Part shown: positions 22,550 through 36,017 of the stretch, piece by piece
Numbering within the stretch: position 1 is the stretch's first letter
Layout of the letters: the number at the start of each line of letters is the position of its first letter
Source: Sisyra terminalis
Lineage: Eukaryota > Arthropoda > Insecta > Neuroptera > Sisyridae
Direction of reading: 5' to 3'
NCBI GenBank assembly: GCA_958496175.1
Contig: OY292275.1
Location: forward strand, 17,856,001-17,920,000
DNA length: 64,000 nt
Notes under the pieces: generated by a model
The model's database searches: none
What the model was told of the DNA's origin: nothing
What the model saw: only the letters and a program-made list of their open reading frames with translations
Position numbers and translations under genes: made by a program

Positions 22550-25500
22550 CAGATTTTACTTTTTTCTTTCTTAATTTTTTTCTCTAACGTTTCTGTTACT
22601 TGGAAGAAAAAACAAAAATACAAAAAAATACCAATAACTAAGGGGGATGTTAAGCAGAAGGAGGTGTATTCTTTCTTTTATATGAAATTAGTTTAATGAA
22701 CTATTTGAGTGACAAAATAATTGATTCAACTAGGATTAACTTACTTGAAGAAGGACTAAGAAGGAAAGTGCTTTCTCAAACTATTAAACATTACTTTTTT
22801 GGACGATTTCTTATATCTACCTATACAAAATTGAGTAAGTGGCTTTGAACAATTGTTACGTTTAATAAATATTTAAATTTAAAAGCCCAAAAAAATACAG
22901 GAATAATTCTGTTTTTCAAATTAAAAAACAAATTAACAACATAGTTCGGGGAAAAATAAGAGCTTGCAGGTCAACAAATTAATGTCTACATCTTTACGAG
23001 TTTGTCGTTTCCCAGTTCACCAATTTGTAACCGACATTTCAACAATAAACAGAAGGAAATACGTCCAACAACACATTTATAAAAATAAACTGTTTTTCTA
23101 TTGAAAAGCTTTGGAGAATATGTTATAAAATGGTAAAAAAAGAAACGTGAAATACGGAAGTTCTATTCAAAGTTTTTATTTTTGAAAATTAGATATTTTG
23201 ATCAATGAGGAATCATTAGCGACGAACAACATAAGCATTTGATGGAACAGTTTTGAACATTGAAAATTCTATTTGAGATTCCATCTTAACACATAAATTC
23301 TACAAAGAACGTTAAAGTACAACAGACAATGTTATACAACATGAAACAGAATTCCAAGACTAAGAATGTGTCCTATGAATACGAGCATCTATTATTCAGT
23401 AATAAAAGCTCAACAGACTTTGGAACCCGAATGCATGGAGAGCTATATAAAAATTGGAAATAAAATAACACCTGTATTATACCGAATGAAAGATCCTTTG
23501 CAAAATTGCTATCTTTTTGTAAATAGGTGTAAAGAAACGGAATTGTGAATATTTTCTACACAATAAAATGTTTAAATTCAAAAAATCCACGGTAAATATT
23601 ACAAACTTGCAGTTTTAATCATTCAAACGAGAGAATATTTTTATCATGCTACGACGAAAGTAACTTTTGGTTTTATTTCAGTTTTTCACTATAATGCCTT
23701 GAGGCCAAATTTAAAAGTTAATGCAAGCTTGCATTTTTATCTATACGGAAAAAGAGATCAAGTTGAAAACAAAATGTAACTTTCAAATTTAATACCAGTT
23801 GTTCTATGGAATACTGTATGGAAAAGAATTTTTCTATTTCCGATTTCTAAAAAAAACAAACGCCATATGTTTACAGACTCAGCAAAAAAATATTCGGAAC
23901 CAATAAATGAACAATGTGTTTTTTTATTATTATTTAAAATGTCGCTATCTGGGTCGAGAATAAATTGAAATATCCACCATTCAATAGACCAAAAAAATGA
24001 TAACTTTAAAACATTTATTTTTAATTTAAACTAAAATCAAAATATATCAACTTTAAATAGAATTTAATAGAAATTATTTATATTGTCAAAACTGATTTAA
24101 ATTTTCCGCTAAAACACTTCAAAGCGATTATTGAATCTCGTATGACGTCATTTTTCTAAAGTAAACAATTATCTTCTTAAGTGTATGAACAAGTTTGATT
24201 TTAAAAATTGTTTTTAAAATGAATGCAAAATCTCAAAAATTCTCAGTGTCAATGTTGTCACTTTTTTTGTACTGTAAATAGTTTAAGAGAAATTGATGGA
24301 CAACAATGAAAATATTCAAATCACACTGCAAAAGTAGGTACAAGGGATATTCAAAATTACCGTTTAAATGTGTATATTAAGAGTATACAATAAAACTATA
24401 TTTTGGAATTGCTTTTTCTAAGAAATGGTTAATGTTATGTAAAGAAAAAGAGTTAAGACAACTTATGTCGATAATTCTAAGATCTATAAGTATTATTTGG
24501 GATATTTTTATCATAAAATTAACCTTTTCACTGAAAAATCCAAGAACACAGTTTTGTGAACTTTAACCATGAGTAAAATTTTTATACATATGAGATCGAT
24601 GGGGACTTTCTATTGTTTCATTATTATAGTGTCCCTAATGTTCATGCAAATTTCCAGTTTGTTGGGAATTGATGCCAGGGAGAATGTCAAAATTGACCGG
24701 ATTTGAAAAGCATTTTGTTGGAAAAGTTTTTTCTTTACTGTTGAAATATTTAAGCTGAATTTTTACTTAGTATTATTTATCAGCAAAAACGTATTCAAAA
24801 ATTGTTTGCTAAACGCATCAAGAATGTAATTTTGGAAAGAAAAACTTACCCGCCAGCCACCAGGATCATCTGCATATTTCATTGGAGTAAGGATTTTCAA
24901 GCGGCGAAACTTTGAAACACTGTCTTTATCGACAACTTCTTAACTTAGAATTTATAATTTCTTTAAAAATTTATTACATTTTAATCAATCCGATGCATCA
25001 TTATTACATTTTTTACTTTTTCTTAAATAACGTTTGTAAATTTTATTTAAAGTCGACCACATTTTCTTTCGTTGGAACAATTTGACAACCTGTAAGTATT
25101 ACATACTATAAGATAATAGTAAAAGGTAGACTGACGATTTTCCATAGTGAATGAAACATCATTAGATGTTTTAATGACGATAAAAGTCTTTAAGAAATGC
25201 AATAGGTTTATAATCAAAAGATAAATTCGAAGTTTTCAAATTATTTATGATGTTTTTCCTTTCTGGCAAAAATATACATAAATGTGTAGAAACAGCACAT
25301 TATTCATAATACAAAGCATAAGTGAGAAAAATAAGTACTATTTATCCTACAAATTACTTCTGCGGTGTTTTTATTTAAAAAATTACAAATATAACGAAGT
25401 TCCTACACTTGCAGTTGCTCCGCACTTTAAATTAAAGTTTCATTTTTTTCAGTAATTAAATATTATCAATATTTTTATAAGGTCAGTATTTTTCGCATTT

Positions 25501-26624
25501 TTATAAATACTAAACTTTTTTCATCATAAATACGAATTCGTAGAATGCGGTTGGTAAAATAAAAGGCGCAGAAACATTTTTGTAGCACTGTATTATAAAT
25601 TCAAAATATTTTCATTATAAACTTTTCACATTTCAGTTCTGCCATAAGGTGTTATTATCTAAGTTGTTATAACTGCCATATTTAAGTTGAAATAAAAAAG
25701 CGGTTGAACTTTCTTTTTATTTGTGTTATCATCAGTTCTGGTTTCACAAAACTTATAATTTTGAAATCAAAATTTAATAAATAGGAAATATTTTCGATAA
25801 AAACTTTTGGTATTAAAGTAAGAGTTTTAGAAACAAAAAAAGATCAATTGAATAAATAAACTTGCTAAAAATTGTGAATTTTAATTTCCAGAAATATTAC
25901 AGAATGATGGAGAACAAAAATTAGCAAGGATAAAACTGAATTGTTCTGTGTTAATAAGAAATTGTAATGTACTAATAGAAAAACCTGCTATTATAAATAA
26001 GTAAAAATTTTATGTAAAACTGCCAAAACTTTTAAATATATATATATCGTTATGCAATTAGGATGGGATTACTGGATCTATTTCTTTAGGAGCCTACTGG
26101 TAAACAAGACTTAGATGTGTAAAATATGTTTGAAATAATAGGGGAGGAGTAAAAAGTATTGTGATATAGGTATTTAAGTGCTTGTTATACCATTGATATT
26201 GATGTGTTACAAAAACACAAAAACACAAAAACAACTAATATCTAGACGGCAAAATTGCAAAAAAAAATGTTTCCCTTCTATCGAGCACAACAATGTTTTT
26301 ATTTTTCAGAATCGTTGCCTTGAAGATTATTTGTCATCCCTTGTAAATGAAAACTATAACACGGTAGAACCTATTTGCTCTTCTTCATACTATAATTAAT
26401 AATTGAGTTTTGTCATCAATGACGTTGCAATATATCCAATCCGCGTATTCAATTGAATGTTTAAGCAGTTATTCAATTATGAACTAAATGGATGAGCAAT
26501 GGAAAATATTTTTTTTTCCGATTTTTACGTTTTATTGATGTTTCAAAGAAGTTTTTAGTTTTTCGTTTTTTTTTTGGATTTCGATGTAAAATTTACCCTC
26601 AGGTTTAATTTTCTAAATTGATGG
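22550..26624. other. Featureless AT-rich spacer
   Basis: About 4 kb without a recognised gene or repeat. A 60-codon frame at 23366-23548 and a 73-codon frame at 26178-26399 show no known motif and are probably chance. Confidence 0.4.
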
Positions 26625-26687
26625 AAAGAACCCAATACCTTCCAGTTTTGGAGTGGCCACCTTGACCACTCGGCCACCAGCAGGCAT
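26625..26687 (-). mobile_element. tRNA-derived SINE, copy 2 (head only)
   Basis: On the minus strand it reads CTGGTGGCCGAGTGGTCAAG, then GTGGCCACTCCAAAACTGG and TATTGGGTTC. The A box is well kept. After the B-box-like GGGTTCTTTCC the sequence no longer follows the family body, so it is truncated or has a different body. Confidence 0.7.
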
Positions 26688-27975
26688 TTAAGTTTTCATT
26701 TTTAATTTTTTTTATTACTTTATAATGTTATGCCAGTTGTAACGTACTGTGTTCTTATATACAAATTCGTTTGCCCATATATCGATTTTTTTTGGGTTCA
26801 ACTAAATCAACTCTTACCTTCGGAACTATATAAATGCTCAGTCAAAAAACTACAACATTGTGAAGAAATAAGAGTTTTTAAGGTTCATACTGTTTAAATG
26901 TTAAGAAGAAAATAAATTTCAAAAGTATATTATCCTTAGATTCAAAGATAACTTTTACGGGAGGTACAATTCTAATATAATAATAAAACTTTGATATGAT
27001 GAATTACAATGTATTTTATGAATGAATATAGCTTTAATATTACACTGTTATAAAAAAGCAATTCATTTTCCTTTGAACTGTAAAATGCCTTCATCTCGAG
27101 CTACAAATCTTTTAAAGATGTTTTATAATAAATTTCAAGTTTAGAGATTCTTGGTACACTTTATATTTTGATAGTATTACATGCGTTAAGTTCAAAGCAA
27201 AACCATTTGAATTAATTTAAATTGTTTCTTAAAAGTTTGTGACGTACAAAAAAAGTTTCGTGTTTTAAGTTATTTGGGATGTTTATTATTGAAAAGTACT
27301 AATTTTGAAGACAAAAACGTTTATTTCAATTATTAAAGAGAATTAGAAATGAATATATTATCTTATTTTTATGTTTGAGTCCATTTATTTTATTGTCTGA
27401 ACTCTAAAATAAAACCATAGATTGTAAAGTTTTTCGCTTTATATCGCTTTATTACGATTTTAGTACGGGGCTATAAGAAAAGCGGGAAATGATCTTTAAT
27501 CATAAACCATTTAATTACTTTATTTTATCATCGCAATCGAGGTATGGATTTGTTTTAACATTGATCGTTAAAACTATTTCAATTTTTATTAATTTGCTTT
27601 AAAATCTTTAAAAAACAACTAAAGGCACAAAACCAATGTACTTATTCTTACTAAACAGTTCACTGGTTTTACACAGAAGAAAATAAGCATACTTGAAGCT
27701 GTGACGATCATAAAAAATCGTTCGAGGACATTTAATTAAAAATTTCAAAGAACATCTTAATGATTCATTCATATTAAAATTTATTTGAAATTACATTTTT
27801 CATAAAACTTATATTCAGACTTTACATTAACTAGAAAGATATTTTATAAAATGTGAAGCTTAAAGACGAAAGATGAATCTTAGCGGATATCTACTATAAT
27901 TAATCAAAATTTATGTTCAGAAATAGTGAAGAAGGTGGCAACTATAATGAATTACTAAATAAAGTTTTGACAAAC

Positions 27976-27978
<3 letters not shown>
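26688..27978. other. Featureless AT-rich spacer
   Basis: Nothing was recognised. Confidence 0.45.

Positions 27979-28070
<92 letters not shown>
27979..28070. repeat. AT dinucleotide microsatellite, 46 units
   Basis: An uninterrupted (AT)46 run of 92 bp. It produces an artificial Ile-Tyr frame (27913-28095), which is not a gene. The run is self-complementary and so prone to cruciform formation and length change. Confidence 0.98.
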
Positions 28071-28074
<4 letters not shown>

Positions 28075-28444
28075 TATTGTAATAATAAAAATTGAAGCCA
28101 AGTTTTTTGAAGTTAAAAAATATAAGAAGTGCTGTTTATACTGTTTTTATAATGTTTGACTATCTGTATTTTTCCAGTTAATTCAAGAACATATACACCA
28201 ATTTTAATGGAATTTGATATTAAAGTACAATACAATATTTCTTATATAACATGATATATTTTAGTAAAAGAAACTAAAAAGCATAGGCACTATTCGTAAA
28301 ATTAGTGAATGAAAAAAAAGTCTTTATAGCCGTGTGATACATCATTGTTGGTAAGGTTTCTTAAAATTTATGGTTAATAAATAGGAATATTAATTTTATT
28401 TAAATCAATTATTGGTTAGGGAAGTTCTTTCAAAGAAGTTAAAA

Positions 28445-28660
28445 TAGTGTTCGACTGAACTTTGGATTTCGGCCTAATTTTGGTAAAAAAAAAAAACGAA
28501 TTTCGGCTTTTGTCAAGCCGAAACTACGACCGAAACTGAATTCGTGAGATGATTATGTGGAGAAATTATTATTTTTCACTTAGAATATTAGATTCTTTAA
28601 TTTTGAATACTGATAATTATCAGTTGATTAAAATTAATTCTAATATTTTTATTCCATGAA
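28445..28660 (+). mobile_element. hAT-like GTTCGG family, copy 2 (left part)
   Basis: It starts TAGTGTTCGACTGAACTTTG and shares the CCGAAACTACGACCGAAACTGAATTCGTGAGAT region (given in pieces) and the ACTGATAATTATCAGTTGATTAAAA block with 21732-22549. The right end could not be found, so it is truncated or ends without a visible inverted repeat. Confidence 0.55.
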
Positions 28661-29054
28661 CTCATAAGTTCATATCTATGGGCAATTTTACAGTGAGAGA
28701 AAACAAGAAACAGTTTAAAATAGGATGAGCTTTTTTAAAATTAAATGGCAAATTGGTATTAAAACATAAAGCCTTAGAGTGTGTGGATATACAATACTGG
28801 GGTGTGATTTATTCGATACGGATCTTTTTAATTTGACTCTTTAGTTGAAATTCAGATATTGATTCATATCAATTCAGATATTGATTAAAAATAATATAAA
28901 TAGCACCTATGGATATTCTTAGGCAACGATCTTTTAAAAATCAATTTTCGAGAAATTAACTATATTTTTAATTGGGAACATCAATCATAGAGATAATGAT
29001 TTTAGGGAAAACGTTCAATTGTAGCAATAACTAAGAATCATATTTATATACTTC
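28661..29054. other. Spacer
   Basis: AT-rich sequence without a recognised feature. Confidence 0.4.
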
Positions 29055-29417
29055 TTAAAAAATTATAAAAGCTTCTAAGCTTTTTGATTTATTACTACAT
29101 TTTTTATAAGTAATAGGTTTCATAAGTTCTTCCCTTCTTCTATTAATATACAATTTTACTGTTTTGATATGATTTATTTTGATATATATGAACCTTTTTG
29201 ATCTATTATCTTCTTTTATTTCCCATGAAGTCTCATTATGCCTTTTCTCCAAAATTTTTGAGTTTTGGATCAATATTATTTCTGAAGATGTGATTTTCAT
29301 CATCATAGCACATGACCACGTACTGCATTTGCGGTAAGGGAAAAGCTCACAGGGTTTGATTGGGATGTTTTTCCTTATTCTGCATACTTCCCAAATATTG
29401 CCCCATCTAATTATCAT
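29055..29417 (-). other. Unassigned 120-codon open frame
   Basis: This is the longest frame outside the nucleoside hydrolase gene. The predicted peptide is basic and lysine-rich in its second half (around EEDNRSKRF-like and INRRREELMKPITYKK segments) and has several cysteines in its first half (PCELFPYRKCSTWSC). No domain was recognised, and no flanking exon in phase was found. It could be a transposon remnant or chance. I do not call it a gene. Confidence 0.2.
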
Positions 29418-32202
29418 TTTTTTTCTATCCTTAAAAATAGTAATGGTAAACTAAAAACTCATTACATAGTTGCAAAAAAAAGAGAACACAAGCCACCCCA
29501 GAATCGAACTTATTTGAAGATTTTTTTTTTTTTTTATAATTATGTAGAATATCAATGGATAAATCTTTGTAAATTATTTAGAATAAAAGTATATTAAAGC
29601 TTCATTAAATGTAATCTTTTAAAAGCTTCAAAGAAAATGTTATTGGTACATAGAACTACAAAGATTTGAACAATTGACGGTAGAAGACCAATCAAAACTA
29701 AGTAACCAAAATATCAAACCAAAAGCAGATAAAGTCTTCGGTATCAGGTATTAGGTGCAATAATCTTAACATGTTATCAAGATGTTATCATGTAGCCTAA
29801 GTTGCAGGTGCCATCGGTAAATATATATCTACAATGGAAGATCCTACTATATTAAGAGTAAAGTTAATGATTACACTAACTTCACTAACTTAAAAAATAA
29901 ACAGTGGTTAGGAATAATTCTTTCAACCTGAGGAATATCGGGGATCTTGGATAGGTTAGTTAATACATATCTGTATTTAGCGGAACGGTTTGCAGTTTAT
30001 TTTTTCTTCTTCAGACGTTCATAAATTCTGATTATTTTTTTCATCCAAGTCAATAGTTTTATTTTTGTCATTAATGATTTAATTGATTGAAATCTTAACT
30101 CTACCTGTACTGTTTATATTAATAAATCAGCCGTCAATGACTGATTATTTAGGATCGGAATACCCTGAATAATAATAATATAATTTCCATGATTTTTTGA
30201 TCCCATTAAGCACATTAAAATATAAAAGTTATTCAAATGATTCGTATTATTTTAAAACGCTATAATTTTGAGGAAATTATTTTTCTTTGTACTAATTAGA
30301 TAAGAAAAAAATAAAATAAAACTCGAAATTATTTTTTTCTCAGAAAATAACAAAAGTGAACATTTTTAAGTGTTGAATTAAATTAGAAATATGGTACATG
30401 ATTGTTAAAGGCGTAAGTAACAATAAAATCGATATTTAATCAATTCTTTTGATCTAAAAAATAATAAACAGCTACGATTTATTTGAACAATTGTTCTAAA
30501 TTTTCTCTTTTCTAAACAAAATGTTGGAAAAGAAAAAAAGAAACATTTTTGTTTGACCTATTAACTTAAACGTTTATTTGTTTTTAGAGAAAACAAAACG
30601 ATTTTTATAGAGATACTAAACTTGAATAAGTGTACAAGTATGCTTATAGGAATAATAAGTACTATTGCAAATTGTATCGTTTAAATGGGATTACTTTTAA
30701 AATTATTGATATCAAATTTTGGTGCTTACTTCAATACATGGAAACTATAAGTGTTTTCCAATTTTGTACAATATTGGTTCTGATTTCAAAAGCTTCTAAT
30801 GTAATGCTTGAAATGAAGAACATATGATTCCTAGTAAGAAAACGAAACGAATAATGAGATGAATAAATAGTTGCTTTATTTCCGTCAATACAACTGTTTA
30901 TTGAATGTGATAATAAGTTTTTCATTTAGGTCGGTTCTCATAATTTCACACAAATAAATTTTGCGATACAGTGTTTTCTTATTTATCTGAAAAGTTTTGA
31001 GTTTAAATAGATGAATACGGTTTGCATTACTGATCAAACATTTATTTTAGAAGCACTAGTCACGATTGGTTGATTGGATTTCTATAGAATTCATTTTATA
31101 AATTTTGTACGTGAGGTAAAAATCTGAAGATGCATTTTCTGATATCGTCACTTTTCTCATATTTGCATGATTGAAATTCACTATTTTCCATTTTGGATAC
31201 TCAATTTATTTTTATTTTCACGTCAACGTTTTATTGTTACAGGCGAAAGTCTGCAAGCAGACATTCAATTTTTTCTGTTATTTAAAACCAAATAAAAAAA
31301 CTATTTTTTTTTCTGCCAAAAATTTTCATATTATTTTTTTGTTAATTGTTTCAATATAGCTGCCGTTTCTTATATTTTTCACAAGTAAAGTACAAGTATA
31401 TTCACAAGTATGCAATAAAATTATATAACTATTTGCTGCCAATGTTTTTATAGATTTCAGGTATGAAATTTTTTACATTTATTAAATCGATCAATGAAGT
31501 AGGTGGTGTATTTTAAAATTTATGATAGCATAAAGGTATGTATACCTTATATGTTAAGCCTTATAATGAACAACTTATTTTACATACATTTGACATAGAT
31601 AACCAAAGGCGACTTTGCAAATTTGCCGTCCCTCATCCACAATAATTGTCACTGTTTATTTCTACTGCTCGTAAACACTATTTTTTTTTTAATAATAATA
31701 AAACTTTATTTCCTGCAATTAATTTACACGTGTAAGTTTACAAATTTAAAATTTTGTTTACTTATTTTAACATTTTTGTTTAACTTAAAAGTTCCTTCTT
31801 GTATTTACCACAATATTTTACCTTTTAACTTTTGCTACTCATTTCCCTTTCCTTTATTTTTATTTTTTGATTCCATTATAGGGGTGTCCTTTAAGGGGGA
31901 GAAATTCAAAAAATTCCTCTGTCATTGTTAAAAAAAAACAAAATAAAAAAACTTTTTAAGAAAAAAAAAACATATGTTCTAAAAGTAAGTAAAATAAAAT
32001 ATAATTTGTTAGGTATTAACAATTAATAGGTTAATCTCAATTAAGTAATAAAGATTTTTTTTTCCTTTTTCTTTATTAAACACTATTTAAGATATTATAA
32101 TATACACATATATATAATAAATACTTTTTGATATATTCACAAACTAATGTAGATTCTGACGCCATAGTCTTGCTTAATAATGAAATATAATTTCCACTAT
32201 TG
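29418..32202. other. Featureless AT-rich spacer
   Basis: Nothing supportable was found. The 102-codon frame at 31623-31931 is made of Phe/Leu/Ile codons from pyrimidine-rich sequence and is probably chance. Confidence 0.4.
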
Positions 32203-32350
32203 CCTACTGGTGGCTGAGTGGTCTAGGTGGCCGCTCCAAAACTGGTAGATTTTTTGTTCAATCTCGTATCGGGTATATTTTTGATACTTCTCGATTACGG
32301 ATTTTTACTAACTTAAGAGTCGCTAAAGCGATGGTCAGCACTATACTATG
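32203..32350 (+). mobile_element. tRNA-derived SINE, copy 3
   Basis: The head GGTGGCTGAGTGGTCTAGG is followed by TGGCCGCTCCAAAACTGGTA, a B-box-like GTTCAATCTCG, TTCTCGATTACGGATTTTTA and AGTCGCTAAAGCGATGGT. It ends about 38 bp before the hAT element at 32388. No clear A tail remains. Confidence 0.75.
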
Positions 32351-32387
32351 TATGATCGATGCGTTACATAAAGCTTATGCATGTAAT

Positions 32388-33293
32388 CAGTGGCGTAGCT
32401 ATCTAGGGGCTAGGCGGAGCAGTGCCCCGGGGCAAGTTCCTCAAGCTCTCAAGCTCCGGGGGCCTTCGAATCCTTACAAGAAATTCCGAGCGAACTGAAC
32501 TTTTGGAAATTTCTCCCATTTTCAAAATGAATATGACAGGTTGCAACCCCACTTTAATCATGACAACTCAGTTGAGAGAAATTCAAAAGTTATGCCTAGG
32601 GAATTCCCCTAATAAATAAATAATAAGCCCTAGTTTGTCACTTCAATTTATCAATATTTACCATCTAGTTTTACCTCAACTAACTCAAGCATGGACTGTT
32701 CACTAATTATGTGAGGAAATAATGAGACAATATGACAATATGAGTGCTCGAATGCGACCTAACGGAAGTATTTACAGCAATGTTATTATTCTTTACAATT
32801 CCTGCCACTTCTGCGGCAGCTAAAGGTCATTCAACAAATTAAAAATAATAAAAAATATTTTTAAGAAATAATATGGGCGAAACTCGACTCCGACATTTAT
32901 TAATAGCAATTGAAAACAAAACCGCATCAAGCCTGGATTTAAACGAAGTAATTGATACTTTTGTGAAAACTAAAGTTAGGAAAAAATTGTAAATATAATT
33001 GTTATTAAGTCAGTTGGTAGACCCGACCTTTATATAATAAACCCTTAAATGTTCTCTATTTCGTTTTATTAGTCAAAACTAAACTAAGTATTAATTGTAA
33101 TTTATGTTGTTACTGTTTAATATTTTTGTTACCTGCCCTGCAGTGCACAAAAAAAGAGCTTAAGTAGCTTAGCATTTTTAAAGTATTTGTATATTTCATA
33201 TTTTTATTTGACAAAACCTAATCAGTTTACATAGCAGTGGGGCCCCAATTTTTAATTTGCCCCAGGGCCCTTGGTTACCTAGCTACGCCACTG
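32388..33293 (+). mobile_element. hAT transposon deletion copy with transposase relic, 906 bp
   Basis: The left end CAGTGGCGTAGCTATCTAG and the right end CTAGCTACGCCACTG are inverted repeats. Flanking 8-mers CATGTAAT and CATGCATT match at six of eight positions. Near the right end lies a broken C-terminal hAT dimerisation domain: FFTIPATSAAA, then after a frameshift MGETRLRHLLIAIENK and a natural stop at 32990-32992. The A-x-SAA-x-R motif has lost its Arg. Most of the transposase is deleted. The 65-codon frame at 32422-32619 is internal to the element and unassigned. Confidence 0.8.
32783..32992 (+). pseudogene. hAT transposase C-terminal dimerisation domain, broken
   Basis: TIPATSAAA in one frame and RLRHLLIAIENK...SLDLNEVIDTFVKTK in another together match the end of hAT transposases. 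Stops at the asparagine-rich junction and one frameshift make it non-functional. The reading direction (+) agrees with its place near the right end of the element. Confidence 0.7.
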
Positions 33294-36017
33294 CATGCAT
33301 TTGTACGTAAAATATTGTACTTTTTGGTTCTATGATAGTTGATCACTAAAAAATTCCTCACACAAAAATTAACACACAGTGATATATCTTCATATGGAAA
33401 TTAACCCACAGAAAAAATGCTTATTTCATTTCATTTTCTCAAAATCTAACCGCTGAAATGGGCTCAGATTCTTGGTTTGTACAAGGTGAGATAGGTAAAG
33501 GTCATAGGATATGGTAATCTTAAAAATTATTTCATTAGAGAGAATATTAGTAAAAGTTTTATTGTAAAGCAAATGCAGAAGTAACTCTTGTTAAAAATAA
33601 TTCAATCGAATTCTGTGTTTTACAGAAAAAAAATATTTTCAACGGCAAATTATCAATTTCCGGTGTTCAAAAAATTAGTGAAAAATTTTACTTCCCTGTG
33701 TGAATGACATAATCCTTTGTTCAATAAAATGAATAATCTATAGTCCCAGCACGAGGAGTATGCAAATGCAAATTATTAGGTGAAATGTCAACAATGCATC
33801 CTAAATGCTAAGGTGATTGGTGACAATACCAATATTAAATCAACAGGCTATTGGTTAAAGAGGAACTGAACAAGCGAAGAAAGGCCGATCATCAATAAGA
33901 AGTGGCATTTAACTATATGTCAAGCACCCTTCATTAAACACCACAGAAAAGCATAAGAACTTTCAAAAGCACCAACATTGACGAAAGCTTATGGTTTTAA
34001 CGATCTAACGATAAAAACATTGCAATATATCAATTTTTCCATACAAAAGTTATGTATTAACACGTTTATTACGTTTTTAAATTATTATCTCTTTAGAAAA
34101 AGTTATTTTAAAAGCTCCCTATTTTATTCTATAAATATCCGCTTCCACTAGAAAATTGAGAATAATTCTCTGAATGCGATTTATATATTAAACCTGTTTT
34201 ATATGTTATAAAATTTGAAATATTTTATTTGCCGATATATCTTCAGTGTTTATTATAGTATTGAAGGAGCGCAAATATAAATTGTATAAAGTAAATATGT
34301 GATGTGAATAGTAGGTAAAATAGAATAATTTTAGAAGAGTATAAAAACAAATAATAAAACGGATTATTGTTTTATTACATCTCTTAAAACCCAGTTCTCT
34401 TATTGCTAAAAAAAGCTTTGAGATCAATGGACCATATCCATTCGTAAATATTGAGTTTTTAACGATATGTATTTTTAGGATGGTTGATTTTAACGATTAA
34501 CTTTACATAGTGATTGCAGTAAAAATATATCAACATTGTTGCATTTGTTATTTATACTCGATTCTACATAATATTCAGTTTTGGTTTCAGAATATATTAT
34601 TAAATTTCATAGAATAACTTTTTGATATTTCCGAATGTCCTTTATTACAATTTTTCTATCAACAACTGCACTTACGTAATCTTACAATTAAGCTTTTCTT
34701 ACTTATGATTTTCATTCATGAAACAAAAATACGATTGTAAACAAAGTTTAACACGCACTATTAAAATTTAATGACAAATTAAATATAACTTTGCCAGTAT
34801 AAAGCGATTTTAAATGCCATAATTTATTTAAGCGTGAATTGTTATTTTATTCACGATGATAATGTAAGCTTTATGATTAAAACAAATTCATTAAAATTTC
34901 TCTTTTACAAAAATGAACCATTTCTATTCCCTTTTTTTCTTTGAGAAATATTGTGGATATAAAAGGATACAGTAAAATTTTATGATTAATGGTCGTTCTC
35001 TACTAGTTTCCCAAAAAATAAACTCTTATATATGGGCTTTTACAGTAGAATAATAATAAATGCTTTTAATGTATATAGATGTAAGTAAATTGAGTCTTTT
35101 TTCGGAAAGCCAATAAACTTTAATTGGATGCAATTCTAGGTCGTAAAATATAAAATTGAAAGATTATAAATTTTTAGTCTGAGGTAGAAATAAGTCAATT
35201 ATGTATTGTGCTAAATCATTGAAACTCCTCTACAAGTTAAAAGTAGCATATAACGTTACTGCACTGTTACTTAATGCTTAAAACACGGTAGTAAATACGT
35301 TAACGATTTGGCTTTAGTTAAAGTATATACATTCAGATGTTTCAATAATGATTAAAACTGTGATCTTTTCTTTATATTTACTGATGTTAAAGGAGGAGCA
35401 TGATTAACTACTAATTGTAGTATTGTAATATTAATTGTATAAGTAATTTAATTAATTAATTTTTGACAAGTCTTGGTAATTACATGCATTAACGATTGGG
35501 CGATTGATATGTCTACAATAACGAATTTAAATCGTTGAATTATATAATTTCAATATAAAGTTAATTTCAATTTAAGTAAATAAAAATTGTCCGTCTCAAA
35601 GTTTTCTTAGGATAAGCCCATCATAAAATAAAAATTTTCCAAAAATCAGTAGTACAAAAAACGTTTAATATAACAAGCGTGAATTATTCAAACAAGATTG
35701 CCAGCTAACGATAGTACTCGAATTAAAAATGGTTCGAATGAAATCAGTGTTTTTGAATAAATCCGACGTAACAACTACAAACGTGTTGGTTCTATAGTAT
35801 TTAAGAAAAAAATTGAAGTGCATTTTTTTTTGTAAGGTAGAAATTTTTGTTTTGTTATACTATTAATCGAAATTTGAATTCCACATCTTATGTGCATCTA
35901 AAGTATCTAATCGGAAAAAGGAGTGAATTCGCCTCTAAAATATTTAGTGAGTAATAAAGAGCAAGTATGCAACGTTGATTAAAAAACTGCACTTTTAATC
36001 AGCTTGGTCCATTAGGG
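33294..36017. other. Featureless AT-rich spacer
   Basis: No gene or partnered repeat was recognised. A less AT-rich patch at 33720-33960 has no known motif. Confidence 0.4.

Noticed and set aside
27913..28095. 60-codon frame rich in Ile-Tyr
   Set aside because: It is a translation of the AT microsatellite.
31623..31931. 102-codon frame on the + strand
   Set aside because: It derives from pyrimidine-rich sequence and is almost entirely Phe/Leu/Ile/Cys. No domain or splice context.
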